Assembly: GCA_018815325.1 (NCBI GenBank)
Contig: JAHIYE010000016.1
Span: 111,926-175,925, forward strand
DNA: 64,000 nucleotides
Direction: 5' to 3'
Origin: Gammaproteobacteria bacterium
GTDB taxonomy: Bacteria > Pseudomonadota > Gammaproteobacteria > Burkholderiales > Burkholderiaceae_C
Shown here: positions 36,823 to 46,496 of the stretch, in pieces
How the letters are laid out: each line of letters starts with the position of its first letter
How positions within the stretch are numbered: position 1 is the stretch's first letter
The notes under the pieces: generated by a model
What the model was told of the DNA's origin: nothing
What the model saw: the letters and a program-made list of their open reading frames with translations, nothing else
Database searches by the model: none
Translations under genes and position numbers: made by a program

Positions 36823-37827
36823 CTACTGCCGGGATGCATGATCCAGGGTCCAGACGCCATGCGGTGATTTTCCGACTTTGACTTGCCTCACCAGCTCACG
36901 TGTTGTGGTGTCAATCACGCTGAGCCGCTTGGCCCAGCGGGATGTCACATAGAGGTAGTGGCCATCTGCCGACAAGTCCATGCAATCCGGCCCCCCGGGC
37001 GCGGGCAGTGTGTCCACAACGCTCATGCTCTGCAGGTCTATCTTGCTGATGCTGTTGGCCACGCGGTTGCTCACATACACATGACGGGCATCGCCTGCTG
37101 AACGGAAAGCGTGTGCGCCCTGTCCGGTCCGGATGGTTTTGACCAGGCGAGGGGCCGCTCCTGTCACGTCGTACACCTCCACCGCATCTCCCCCCGTCAG
37201 TGCCACCAGCACAAAATGATCATCCGGGGTGCCGTACACATCGGCAGGCATGGGGCCAACCGGGCCACGCCATTTGGCGGTCTGGCTGGCAAGTTCGATG
37301 ACCATCAGTTCGTCACTACCCTGCAAGGTCACATAGGCCAGACTGCTTGAGCTGTTGATCCAGATGTGGCTGGGAATCTTGCCGGTGGACAATCGTCTTG
37401 CCAGCTGGAGCTCAATCCCATCCCAGCGGTAAACATCTACATGATGCATCCGGTTGCCGGCGGTGACAAACCAGCGCATATCGGGCGAGAAACGCAAATG
37501 GTAAGGATCGACGATGCCGCGCACCGTGCGCTGAACTTTGGCTGTTACCGGGTCAATAAAAAGCAGTGTGTCGCTCATGGCATTGGCCACGATGAGTGAG
37601 CGCGAGTCTGGAGTGAGATAGAGGTGATGCGGCTCCTTGCCGGCAGCAATGCGCCGACTTTCGCGCCAGCTCAGCGGATCGATCACGCTGACGCTGGCAT
37701 CCAGCGAGTTGAGCACGAAGATGGGGCTGCTGTGGGTCTGGGCGCTTGCCGCGATGCCACCCAGCAGCGAGAGACTGATCAGGGCCAAGGTGCTTAACAA
37801 GCGGGCAGAGAGATTCACAGATGACAC
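36823..37827 (-). CDS. Periplasmic YVTN-type beta-propeller protein
   Basis: About 334 residues from GTG 37827 (a second GTG is at 37818); signal peptide LLSTLALISLSLLGGIAASA. Seven or so repeats with the YVTN pattern, e.g. SLIVANAMSDTLLFIDP, HVYVSNRVANSISKID and YLYVTSRWAKRLSVIDT. Likely a seven-bladed propeller acting in binding or signalling at the cell surface. No ATG fits: an upstream ATG at 37935 would add a basic, non-signal stretch and overlap rsuA nearly to its end. Coupled to the deacetylase gene. Confidence 0.8.
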   Translation of the reverse strand: MSSVNLSARLLSTLALISLSLLGGIAASAQTHSSPIFVLNSLDASVSVIDPLSWRESRRIAAGKEPHHLYLTPDSRSLIVANAMSDTLLFIDPVTAKVQRTVRGIVDPYHLRFSPDMRWFVTAGNRMHHVDVYRWDGIELQLARRLSTGKIPSHIWINSSSSLAYVTLQGSDELMVIELASQTAKWRGPVGPMPADVYGTPDDHFVLVALTGGDAVEVYDVTGAAPRLVKTIRTGQGAHAFRSAGDARHVYVSNRVANSISKIDLQSMSVVDTLPAPGGPDCMDLSADGHYLYVTSRWAKRLSVIDTTTRELVRQVKVGKSPHGVWTLDHASRQ

Positions 37828-37940
37828 CGTTGGGATCAAACGCCAAGTGTAGCGGTGACCACTTGCCTGCTTCGCAACAAATCCGGCTGGTGCAATGGTC
37901 CGGCACTTCACGCCTGAAGGGAAGCCCCAGCGCATGCGTG

Positions 37941-38684
37941 TCAGCCGCTGATACTGAGCAGATCGTCCGCGCTCAGCCAGCGCCACTGCCCGGGAGCCAG
38001 ATCTTGTGGCAACTGCAGGCCACCGATCCGGGACCGGTGCAAGCCCTCCACCCGGTTGCTGACGGCTGCCACCATGCGTTTGACCTGGTGGTACTTGCCC
38101 TCGGTGAGGGTCAGACGCAGATGATGGCTGTCGATCGCCTCACAGGCGGCAGCAAGCACGGGCTTGGGATCGTCCTCCAGCACCACCCCTGCCAGCAGCT
38201 TGTCCACCTGTTTGTCGTCCAGCGGGTGCTTGACCGTCACCTCATAGACTTTGGGTACATGGTGGCGGGGTGAACTCATGCGGTGGATGAACTTGCCGTC
38301 ATCGGTCAACAGCAGCAAGCCCGTGGTGTCCTGATCCAGACGCCCCACGGCCTGTACTCCCTGCACGGCACCCTTTTGCGGCCGCATGCGCAGAGGCGAT
38401 GGCAGCAGCGTGTAAATGCTCGGGTAGGTGGAGGGTTTCTGCGAGCACTCCGTGCCTGCTGGCTTGTGCAGCATCAGGTAGGCCTTCTCATGGTAGGGCC
38501 AGTCCACCCCCTGCACCCGAAAACGCAAGCCCGGCGCGTCGAACGACATGGACGCATCGCAACACTCAACAAGCCGAGAGCCTTGCTTTTCGTCGTACAC
38601 CTGAACCAGCCCTTGCTGGATCAGGCCGGCACACACACGGCGGGTGCCAAAGCCCTGGGAATAAAGAATATCTTGCAGTTGCAT
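37941..38684 (-). CDS. rsuA: 16S rRNA pseudouridine synthase RsuA
   Basis: 247 residues. N-terminal S4-like domain (LYSQGFGTRRVCAGLIQQG), catalytic Asp in VGRLDQDTTGLLLLTDDG, and LTEGKYHQVKRMVAAVSNRV. Modifies U516 of 16S rRNA. Single gene or first of a run with the propeller gene 113 bases downstream. Confidence 0.93.
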   Translation of the reverse strand: MQLQDILYSQGFGTRRVCAGLIQQGLVQVYDEKQGSRLVECCDASMSFDAPGLRFRVQGVDWPYHEKAYLMLHKPAGTECSQKPSTYPSIYTLLPSPLRMRPQKGAVQGVQAVGRLDQDTTGLLLLTDDGKFIHRMSSPRHHVPKVYEVTVKHPLDDKQVDKLLAGVVLEDDPKPVLAAACEAIDSHHLRLTLTEGKYHQVKRMVAAVSNRVEGLHRSRIGGLQLPQDLAPGQWRWLSADDLLSISG

Positions 38685-38794
38685 GCCCCAAGTATCGCAA
38701 AGCCGGCCGGCCCGGGCTGCCCATGCACCCGTTCATTGCGAGGCTGGGCCATATCCCGTAAACTGCCTCCACCATTTCCCCACCTGCCGCGCAC

Positions 38795-40345
38795 ATGTCC
38801 GATGAACTGGTTTTCGCCAACGAACAATACCCCGCCGCGGTACCCGCCATAAAACTGGCTCCCTGGGTGGTACTGATCGTCGACGATGAGCCTGCGGTGC
38901 ATGAAGTCACCAAGCTTGTCATGTCGGATTTCACGATGGAGAAGCGGTCTCTGGAGTTTCTGCACTGCTACAGCGGAGCGGAGGCCAAAGCCTTGCTGAG
39001 CCAGCGCGATGACGTAGCCCTCATCCTGCTCGACGTGGTCATGGAGACAGAGCATGCCGGCCTCGAGGTGGCGCGCTACATACGCGAAGAACTGCACAAC
39101 CTCAAGGTGCGCATTGTGCTGCGCACCGGCCAGCCAGGCCAGGCCCCCGAAGAACGTGTAATCCGCGATTACGACATCAATGACTACAAGGAAAAAACCG
39201 AGCTCACGCGACGCAAGCTCATGACGGTGTTTTATGCCAGCCTTCGTGCCTACCGCGATCTGATGCGCATCGAGCAAGCCTGCGCGGGACTGCGTCGCTC
39301 AATCGAGGCCATCACGAAAGTTTCCGATTCCTACAATCTGCGCACGTTTGCCTCCGCTGTATTGGGGCAACTCAACTTTCTGCTGGACATGAATGGCGAA
39401 GGACTTTGCGCCAGTCGCATTGCCACCTACACCGCATCAGCCAAGGAAGGGCAACTCCGTGTGCTCGCGGCCACAGAGGCCTATTCGCAGCTGCATGTCG
39501 ATCTGGATGTCACAAACCTCCCACCCGAGGTCAGCGAAGCCATCGCGTTGGCGCTGTCCGAGAAGCAGGGGCGTTGCAGTGAACACCACTTCACCAGCTA
39601 TTACCGAACCAAGGCGGGTAACGAAAGCATTATCTACATGCTTTTTTCAGAGCCCATCACAACCAGTGCACAGGAGCTTCTGGAGATTTTTTCTTCCAAT
39701 GTCGCCATTACCTATGACGGCCTGTTGATGCGGGAAGAAGCTGAGACCTCCCAGCGCGCCACCATTTCCATACTGGGCGAAGCGATCGAGCGGCGCTCAA
39801 TTGATTCGGGTGCCCATGTCATGCGTGTTGGCGAAATTGCCGCATTGCTGGCTTCGAAAGCCGGCATGTCCGACAGCGAAGTGGAACTCATCCGCCTGGC
39901 TGCACCGCTACACGACGTAGGCAAAGTTCAAATCACGGATCAGGTTCTCCAAAAACCAGGCCCACTCAACGAGGCTGAATGGAGCGCGATGAAGGATCAC
40001 GCGCTCAAGGGTTACTCACTCTTGTCCAGCTCCCATGCCAAGGTCCACCAGCTCGCGGCCATCATTGCGCGCGAACACCATGAGCACTGGGATGGTTCTG
40101 GTTACCCGCGTGGCCTGGCTGGCGAAGACATCCATCTGGCGGCGCGTATCACTGCCATCGCCGATGTATTGGACTCGCTTCTCACCTCCAGCTTTCACAA
40201 AAAAGCCTGGGGGTTCGATGCGGCACTCGCGCACATCCGTGCTGAGAGCGGCAAGCATTTCGAGCCCCGACTGGTAACACTGGCGCTGGCACACCTGAGC
40301 GATATCAAACACATCTACAGCCAACTCCCCATCCACTCGTCTTGA
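38795..40345 (+). CDS. Response regulator with DUF3369 and HD-GYP domains
   Basis: 516 residues. Receiver with phospho-acceptor D80 (ILLDVVME), DUF3369 sensory region (about 165-315), and HD-GYP phosphodiesterase domain with H373-D374 (APLHDVGKVQI), HH 428-429 and GSGYP 434-438. Predicted to hydrolyse cyclic di-GMP when phosphorylated. No kinase is adjacent on the same strand; the nearest is the MHYT/PAS kinase, convergent 108 bases away. The 108 bp gap holds no clear terminator. Confidence 0.9.
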   Translation: MSDELVFANEQYPAAVPAIKLAPWVVLIVDDEPAVHEVTKLVMSDFTMEKRSLEFLHCYSGAEAKALLSQRDDVALILLDVVMETEHAGLEVARYIREELHNLKVRIVLRTGQPGQAPEERVIRDYDINDYKEKTELTRRKLMTVFYASLRAYRDLMRIEQACAGLRRSIEAITKVSDSYNLRTFASAVLGQLNFLLDMNGEGLCASRIATYTASAKEGQLRVLAATEAYSQLHVDLDVTNLPPEVSEAIALALSEKQGRCSEHHFTSYYRTKAGNESIIYMLFSEPITTSAQELLEIFSSNVAITYDGLLMREEAETSQRATISILGEAIERRSIDSGAHVMRVGEIAALLASKAGMSDSEVELIRLAAPLHDVGKVQITDQVLQKPGPLNEAEWSAMKDHALKGYSLLSSSHAKVHQLAAIIAREHHEHWDGSGYPRGLAGEDIHLAARITAIADVLDSLLTSSFHKKAWGFDAALAHIRAESGKHFEPRLVTLALAHLSDIKHIYSQLPIHSS

Positions 40346-40453
40346 GTGGAAAGTTTCAGGTCCTGCCATCAATGATCATGGCCTTCCCGCCATTCGCTTG
40401 ACACGCACGCTCGCTGCTGCGTATGACTGCCGGCCAAAAATCATCTCGCCGCG

Positions 40454-43400
40454 TCATGCAGCCTCTTCTCCCATCTTCAGGGGGAACCGGATTCTGAATG
40501 TGGCGCCCTTGCGTACATCCTTGACAAGGGAGATCACCCCTCCCATGGTGCTGACCACCAGGTTAAACACAATATGCAGTCCCAGTCCACTTCCGCCCGC
40601 GCCTCGCCGCGTGGTGAAGAAGGGGTCGAAGATCCGGCCCTGAATCTCAGCCGGAACACCCTTGCCATCATCCGAGAAATCGATCTGAACCTCGTTGCCG
40701 GTCCGCTCGGCCGCAATCCGGATCACACCGGCTTGCCCCTCGTCATAGGCGTGCACAATCGAGTTGATCACCAGGTTGCTGACCACCTGATAGATCGCAC
40801 CGGGATGGGTGTACACCAGGATGTCTTGTGCACACTCATTCAGAACCTCAACCCTGCCGCCCTTCAATCTGGGCTTGAGGCTCAACAGCACCTCATCGAT
40901 GTACTCACGCAGATTGAGCTGCCGCCACTCATCACTGGACTGATCCACGGCCACCTGCTTGAAGCTGCGAACCAGGTCAGCCGCGCGCAAGAGATTGCTC
41001 ACCAGGATCGCCGTACCGCTCTGCCCATGTGCAATAAATTGCTCAAGCGTCGAACGTTTCATGGCAGCCCCTTCGAAATCCTTTTTCAGACTCGAGAAAG
41101 CCTCATGCAAGGCCGTCGCGGACGTCACACCAATACCAATTGGCGTGTTGATCTCATGAGAAATCCCCGCCACCAGTGCACCCAGGGAGGCCATTTTTTC
41201 CGACTGTACGAGCTGGGACTGGGTCTCGCGCAAGGTACCGATGGTCTGGTTGAGGTTCTGGTTGGACTCGATCAAGGCGCGTTCTGCGCGTTTGCGTTCC
41301 GTGATGTCGATGCCTGTACCGATCATGTATCTCAGCATGCCCGTCTCGTCGAGCAACACGGCGTTATTCCAGGAAATCAGACGACGCTGCCCGGTGCGTG
41401 TTTGCCACTCCACTTCCTGGAGTCGGGGAAGGTCCTCGGGAGATCGCAAGTTCTCATACCGCGCCCGAACCTCAGCCCTGCGCTCCACCGGAATGACATG
41501 GGTCCAGGCCAGGTCGCCCCGGATTTCATCAAAACGGTACCCGGTCAAGCGCTCGCATGCCTTGTTGAAGCGAACAAACCGCCCCTGTGCATCGACCACA
41601 AAGATCAGGGTTTCGGCTGTGTCGAGAATCGTTTCAATAAAGGTGTTTTGCTGTTCAAGCTCCTGTGTTCTCTCCAGCACGCGCTCTTCAAGCGTTTCAT
41701 TGAGTTGCACCAGCGCCGTTTCGGCCAGTTTTTGCTCGGTGATGTCCTGTATCGTTCCGATCACCCGGACAGGTTTCCCCTGTGTATCGGCATGCACCGC
41801 GCCACGGATGTGCACATGTTTGATCCGGTCCCCTGGTAAATGCAGACGGAGCTGGTGAGAATAAGTGCCCAGCGTATCCAGTGCCCTCTGAAGGTGTCGC
41901 GCAAGAGCCTGCGAGTCCTCCGGAAGCATGGCTGCCGCCACGACAGCTCGTGGCACGCGACCATCTGGCGCGTCAAACTCGTGGATTCGCAGCGCTTCAA
42001 CTGACATGAGATATTCTTCGCGCGCCAGATCGTGAGCCCAACTGCCAATATGTGCCAGTTGCTGTGCCTCTTGAAGACGCATCTCACTCTCGCGCAATGC
42101 CTGCTCAGCCAGCTTTCTGCTGGTAATGTCACGCTCCATGGAGATAAGCTTGATAACTCTTCCTGATTCATCACGAACCGGTTGGACATCTATCACCGCC
42201 CAGTATTTCTCCCCACTCTTTTGATAGTGCACCAGCTCCGTCTCAAAACGTTCGCCTCGCATTACCTTGTCCTGAATAAAAGCGAGCGTATCCGGGTCCG
42301 TATCGGGGCCATTGAGCAGTTCCCCCGGCCGTCTGCCCACGACCTCGTCCAGACTAAAACCACTCATGCGGACAAACCCATCATTGACCCAGATGATGCG
42401 GGCTTTGGGATCCATGATCAGAACACCGTTGTCCGTACTCGATGCAACCACCGCAAGTTCGCGTGCCTCGGCCTCGCTTGCCTGAAGTGCTTGTTCCACC
42501 TTTTTCTTCTCGGTGATGTCCTGAACAGAACCAATGATGCGGGTCGGTTCGCCATCCTTGTCACAATAGACAGCAGCATCAGTGTTCACGTACTTGATTC
42601 GGCCATCGGGGAAAAGCAGACGATGTTCCACTGCATAGCCGGACTTTGAAGCCAGCGCCTCTTCCCGCTTTCTTTTCAACAGCGCATGGTCATCAGGATG
42701 AATCACTGAAAATATGCGCTCCCAGGTAGCTCTGCCGTCGGGTGAGTCCAGCTCAAGGATTCGCAGAGCCTCTTCTGAAAAAATGGGGCCCCGCTCATCC
42801 AAGTCGTTTTCAAAGCTGCCCACATGCGCCAGTTGTTCAGCTTCCTTCGTCCGGTCTACGCTCTTGCGCACCATCTCTTCGGCCAACTTGCGTTCAGTAA
42901 TATCTTTTTCGATGGCGATGAACTTGGTCAAATTTCCCGCCTCATCGTGAACGGGTTTGGCATCGATCGCAATCCAGTACTTGCGTCCCGACTTGTGGTA
43001 GTTGACAAGCTCAGCCTCAAAGCCTTTGCCTTGCGCCAAGGCTTCCCTCACCCTGCGACACGTTTCCCGATCAGTATCAGGACCTTGTAGCAAGGAGCCG
43101 GGTTTTTTTCCCAGCACGTCAACAAGTGAGTAGCCCGTGATCTGTTCAAACCCCTTGTTGACCCAGGTGATGACACCCTGTGCATCAGTGATGATGACGG
43201 CATTGTCCGTGCGCGAAGCCACCAAGGATAGCTCACGATATTCTGCCTCGCGCGCACGATGTGCCTCATCAGCCGCCTTCCTGTCCGACACATCGATGAA
43301 GAGCAGCAGGTGCCTGACTCTATCCACATGCCGAAAACTCGCCACGACCATTTCGCACGGCCTGCCGCTTCCATCGCGCATTTTCAACAATATCTCGCTG

Positions 43401-44356
43401 CGTCCATGTTGCCGCTGCGCGGCCGCATCTGACATCGACACATTGAATAGCGCCGGATCCAGGCCCCCCAGCAGACGGTCCCGAACATTCTTTGTCCTGA
43501 TGTCTTCTTCTGAATAGCCACTCAACGCCAACATGGCTGGATTGACATAGATGACTTGACCCTGTTCCAGCAGAAGCACGCCTTGCCCCGCGTCTGACTG
43601 AGCCGTCTGCAGCGCCTTGAAGAACTTGTTCTCCCCCAGAACCTCGTCGTAAAAGGTCAACGCCAACGAGGCCAGCAACACGACCAAGGCCACAAGCCCG
43701 ACTAACAGACCGATCGCATTCCCGCTCAAACCGGTACTGGCTGCATTACAGACGGATCCTGGGGCAAATTCGGCAGCAGCCATTCCTGTGTAATGCATAC
43801 CGGCAATGGCCAGCCCCATGATCATGGCGCTTGAGAGTCGACGCCAAAATGACACCGAGACTGCTCTCAACTCCTGAAAAGCAAGAAACAAAGCCCCCCA
43901 ACTGGCCCCCACCGCGACCAGCACAGACAACACAAACAAAGTGCCGTCGTAGCTGATGGAGGGTGACATTTTCATGGCTGCCATGCCGCTGTAATGCATG
44001 GCCACAATACCGAGCCCCATGAGGACCGAAACCATGGCACGCGTCCTCAAACCGCTTTGTGGGCGCTGCAGCGTATAAAGTGCAATAGCCGATGCCAGTA
44101 TGGCTGGCAGCACCGAAAATGCCGTGATGACCGGGTCAAAGGCCACAGGCACGGGCAAATGCAGTGCCAGCATTCCGACAAAGTGCATCGCCCAGATACC
44201 GATCCCCATGGAGCAGGCACCACCAGCCACCCAGTAAGGCAATGTTTCCCGGCTGGCTCCGGCCATGCGTAATGCAATGCGTAGCGTCGTATACGACGCA
44301 AAAATGGCAATAAAAACGGAAAACGCAATCAGCGACCACTGATAAGAGTAGCTCAT
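40454..44356 (-). CDS. MHYT-domain, six-PAS histidine kinase
   Basis: 1300 residues. The MHYT membrane domain (1-235) carries MHFVGM, MHYSGM and MHYTGM signatures, thought to bind metal and sense oxygen, CO or NO. Six PAS/PAC units follow at about 250-360, 385-490, 505-618, 640-748, 765-876 and 905-1022, then HisKA with H1067 (GISHEINTPIG) and an HATPase (DDGKGVP, GGSGLGLHIV). No receiver domain. Units 2-3 and 4-5 form a duplicated module at a constant 258-residue offset. Units 2 and 4 contain a LOV-like GPDTD but no flavin-binding Cys. Its partner regulator is unknown. Confidence 0.9.
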   Translation of the reverse strand: MSYSYQWSLIAFSVFIAIFASYTTLRIALRMAGASRETLPYWVAGGACSMGIGIWAMHFVGMLALHLPVPVAFDPVITAFSVLPAILASAIALYTLQRPQSGLRTRAMVSVLMGLGIVAMHYSGMAAMKMSPSISYDGTLFVLSVLVAVGASWGALFLAFQELRAVSVSFWRRLSSAMIMGLAIAGMHYTGMAAAEFAPGSVCNAASTGLSGNAIGLLVGLVALVVLLASLALTFYDEVLGENKFFKALQTAQSDAGQGVLLLEQGQVIYVNPAMLALSGYSEEDIRTKNVRDRLLGGLDPALFNVSMSDAAAQRQHGRSEILLKMRDGSGRPCEMVVASFRHVDRVRHLLLFIDVSDRKAADEAHRAREAEYRELSLVASRTDNAVIITDAQGVITWVNKGFEQITGYSLVDVLGKKPGSLLQGPDTDRETCRRVREALAQGKGFEAELVNYHKSGRKYWIAIDAKPVHDEAGNLTKFIAIEKDITERKLAEEMVRKSVDRTKEAEQLAHVGSFENDLDERGPIFSEEALRILELDSPDGRATWERIFSVIHPDDHALLKRKREEALASKSGYAVEHRLLFPDGRIKYVNTDAAVYCDKDGEPTRIIGSVQDITEKKKVEQALQASEAEARELAVVASSTDNGVLIMDPKARIIWVNDGFVRMSGFSLDEVVGRRPGELLNGPDTDPDTLAFIQDKVMRGERFETELVHYQKSGEKYWAVIDVQPVRDESGRVIKLISMERDITSRKLAEQALRESEMRLQEAQQLAHIGSWAHDLAREEYLMSVEALRIHEFDAPDGRVPRAVVAAAMLPEDSQALARHLQRALDTLGTYSHQLRLHLPGDRIKHVHIRGAVHADTQGKPVRVIGTIQDITEQKLAETALVQLNETLEERVLERTQELEQQNTFIETILDTAETLIFVVDAQGRFVRFNKACERLTGYRFDEIRGDLAWTHVIPVERRAEVRARYENLRSPEDLPRLQEVEWQTRTGQRRLISWNNAVLLDETGMLRYMIGTGIDITERKRAERALIESNQNLNQTIGTLRETQSQLVQSEKMASLGALVAGISHEINTPIGIGVTSATALHEAFSSLKKDFEGAAMKRSTLEQFIAHGQSGTAILVSNLLRAADLVRSFKQVAVDQSSDEWRQLNLREYIDEVLLSLKPRLKGGRVEVLNECAQDILVYTHPGAIYQVVSNLVINSIVHAYDEGQAGVIRIAAERTGNEVQIDFSDDGKGVPAEIQGRIFDPFFTTRRGAGGSGLGLHIVFNLVVSTMGGVISLVKDVRKGATFRIRFPLKMGEEAA

Positions 44357-44537
44357 GGCTTTATTCCTTATCAGCTTGGCCGGGTTGTCGATTGATGGGT
44401 AAGGCCAGTCTGTTCAATGTTGTCCATTGACTGACATGGGACCACCGATTCATGTACAGGCATTCAGAATTCCATATTTCCAAAATCCACTATACAAGAA
44501 TGGCCAGCGCGGCCGGCAAGGGAAAACCAGAAAGCAA

Positions 44538-44569
44538 ATACCCCGTCAGCAACATTGCTGGCGGGGTAT
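44538..44569 (-). terminator. Terminator of ssrA
   Basis: On the minus strand ATACCCCGCCAGCA and TGCTGACGGGGTAT form a stem with one mismatch, starting six bases after the tmRNA 3' end; a T-rich run (TTTGCTTTCTGGTTTT) follows. Confidence 0.75.
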
Positions 44570-44575
44570 TGAATA

Positions 44576-44952
44576 TGGTGGAGCTGGCGGGATTTGAACC
44601 CGCGTCCGCAAGCCTTCTTCGAGCAGTTCTACATGTGTAGCCGTCTGATTTAAATCTCACTTTTTGCATCGCGCAGTGGCACGCTATGCAAAACGCCAGC
44701 ATCCTTGAATCTCACGACTGCGCAAGGTGCCCGCGCAGAAGCCAGCCAATGTAAATTACCCCACAGCCTGGACAGCTTGCGCCACCCTTGCCCAGCCCAT
44801 CGGCCTGCTGTTGTGAGGCTCACGCGCGATTAAGCGGCGAGTGCGAAACGTTCGTCGTTTGCAGTTAGTTTGTTTCAGTCTTTTTTACGAGCACACTGAG
44901 CTCGACATGCCCTGCTGCGCGTCCGAACCCACGTCGAAACCAGTGCAGCCCC
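44576..44952 (-). ncRNA. ssrA: tmRNA
   Basis: 377 nt with CCA encoded. The 5' end GGGGCTGCACTGG and 3' end with GGGTTCAAATCCCGCCAGCT followed by CCACCA form the tRNA-like part. The tag frame GCAAACGACGAACGTTTCGC followed by ACTCGCCGCTTAA (44830-44862) encodes ANDERFALAA and stop, the betaproteobacterial tag. It rescues stalled ribosomes. The remaining 219 bp up to the kinase gene (44357-44575) holds only the terminator and presumed kinase promoter; I see nothing else there. Confidence 0.97.
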
Positions 44953-44970
44953 TGATTTCCTATTTTAGGC

Positions 44971-45651
44971 CTACTTGAGTAATTGCAAGAGCTCGACTGG
45001 GGAATTAATTACCGCATGGGCTCCCCAGGCAGAAATATCGGATTTCTGACCTAGATAACCATAGGTAGCTGCCACCGTCCCCATGCCGGCAGCGCGTCCA
45101 GCCAGAATGTCGCGCTCATCGTCACCAACATACAAGCAGTTGCCAGGCAGCAGTCCCAACCGTCTGGATGCCTCAAATAACGGCTCCGGATGCGGCTTGG
45201 CATGGGGCGTAGTGTCACCACACACAATGGTTCGCGCCGTATCGAACAAGGGCATGGCACGAGTCAGGGGCTCAGTGAAACGGGCCGCCTTGTTGGTCAC
45301 TACGCCCCACACCAGATCCCGCCCCAATAGCTGCTCTATCAAATTAGCCACGCCGTCAAAGGCACGGGTGCGCTGGGTCAGCGACTTTTCGTAATTCCTG
45401 AAAAATTCTTCACGAAAGTCATCGTATTCAGAATGCTCTGGCTTCATGTCAAACGCAACACCGAGCATGCCTCGAGCCCCAGCGCCCGCCATGGGCCGAT
45501 AGGCATCGAGTTTCAGCGCAGGCATGCCGCGGTCTGTTCGCATCTTGTCCACAGCTGCCCCCAGATCAGGGGCACTGTCAATCAACGTGCCATCCAGATC
45601 AAACAGGACGGCTTCTATGCCGGAAAACACGTGCTTCAACTCCCTCACCAT
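44971..45651 (-). CDS. gph: Phosphoglycolate phosphatase
   Basis: 226 residues, HAD family. Nucleophile Asp in [14 protein letters not shown], Thr/Asn in VVTNKAARF, Lys in [10 protein letters not shown] and acidic pair in YVGDDERDI. Removes phosphate from 2-phosphoglycolate. Its ATG overlaps the ubiG stop by seven bases; the two genes form a conserved pair in this family. Confidence 0.92.
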   Translation of the reverse strand: MVRELKHVFSGIEAVLFDLDGTLIDSAPDLGAAVDKMRTDRGMPALKLDAYRPMAGAGARGMLGVAFDMKPEHSEYDDFREEFFRNYEKSLTQRTRAFDGVANLIEQLLGRDLVWGVVTNKAARFTEPLTRAMPLFDTARTIVCGDTTPHAKPHPEPLFEASRRLGLLPGNCLYVGDDERDILAGRAAGMGTVAATYGYLGQKSDISAWGAHAVINSPVELLQLLK

Positions 45652-46355
45652 GGCTTCTGTGTAGCAAAGAGATAGTTCACGCCAGTATCGGCACTTAGCG
45701 AGTAGCGTCGCGTCAATGGGTTGTATTCCATACCACGCGTATGAAGCAATTCAAGATCAGCTTCGCGGCAATAGCGGGCCAGCTCGCTGGGCCGGATCAT
45801 CTTGGCATATTCGTGTGTACCACGCGGCAACAGATTGAGTACATACTCGGCACCGACAATAGCAAACAGAAAAGACTTTGCATTACGGTTCAGCGTCGAG
45901 AAAAACACCCAGCCCCCCGGCTTGACCAAGGTTGCACATGCCCGCACCACTGAGGCCGGGTCCGGGACATGCTCCAGCATTTCCATGCAGGTCACCACGT
46001 CAAAGTTTCCCGGCTGTTCATCTGCAAGGGCTTCAGCGCTTATTTCACGGTACTGCACATTGGGTGTTTGAGCCTCCAGAGCGTGCAGCTGGGCCACCTT
46101 GAGCGCCTTGGTCGACAAATCAATCCCCAGCACGCCAGCGCCTCTGCGCGCCATGGAATCGGCCAGAATGCCGCCGCCGCAGCCCACATCCAGAATGCTG
46201 TGCCCCGCCAGAGGGCACAAGCTGTTGATCCAGTCGAGTCGCAAGGGATTGATCTGGTGCAACGGACGAAACTCGCTCTCCGGATCCCACCAGCGATGCG
46301 CCAGCTCAGAAAATTTGGCCAGCTCGGCTGGATCGGCATTCAAAGTAGAAGTCAT
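45645..46355 (-). CDS. ubiG: Ubiquinone biosynthesis O-methyltransferase
   Basis: 236 residues from ATG 46355 ([20 protein letters not shown]). [20 protein letters not shown] and the SAM motif LDVGCGGG are diagnostic. It performs both O-methylations of ubiquinone synthesis. The open extension upstream crosses the ompA terminator and is not coding. Confidence 0.95.
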   Translation of the reverse strand: MTSTLNADPAELAKFSELAHRWWDPESEFRPLHQINPLRLDWINSLCPLAGHSILDVGCGGGILADSMARRGAGVLGIDLSTKALKVAQLHALEAQTPNVQYREISAEALADEQPGNFDVVTCMEMLEHVPDPASVVRACATLVKPGGWVFFSTLNRNAKSFLFAIVGAEYVLNLLPRGTHEYAKMIRPSELARYCREADLELLHTRGMEYNPLTRRYSLSADTGVNYLFATQKPW

Positions 46356-46452
46356 GGTTGGATTATCAGGGAAGTGACTCCACAACGAGAGTTGCTCAAC
46401 CCACTCACAGACTGGCTTCCCGCAGCAAAACCAAAGTGTAGCGCCCGAATAC

Positions 46453-46479
46453 AAAAAACCCCGCCAAAGCGGGGTTTTT
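46453..46479. terminator. Bidirectional terminator downstream of ompA
   Basis: AAAAACCCCGC, loop CAAA, GCGGGGTTTTT: an 11-bp symmetrical stem with A and T tracts, 18 bases after the ompA stop. The ubiG promoter must lie in 46356-46452. Confidence 0.88.
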
Positions 46480-46496
46480 GAAGTGCTCCGAAAGGA

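Noticed and set aside
44490..44702. Small frames overlapping the tmRNA
   Set aside because: The sequence is explained by the tRNA-like 3' domain of ssrA and its terminator.
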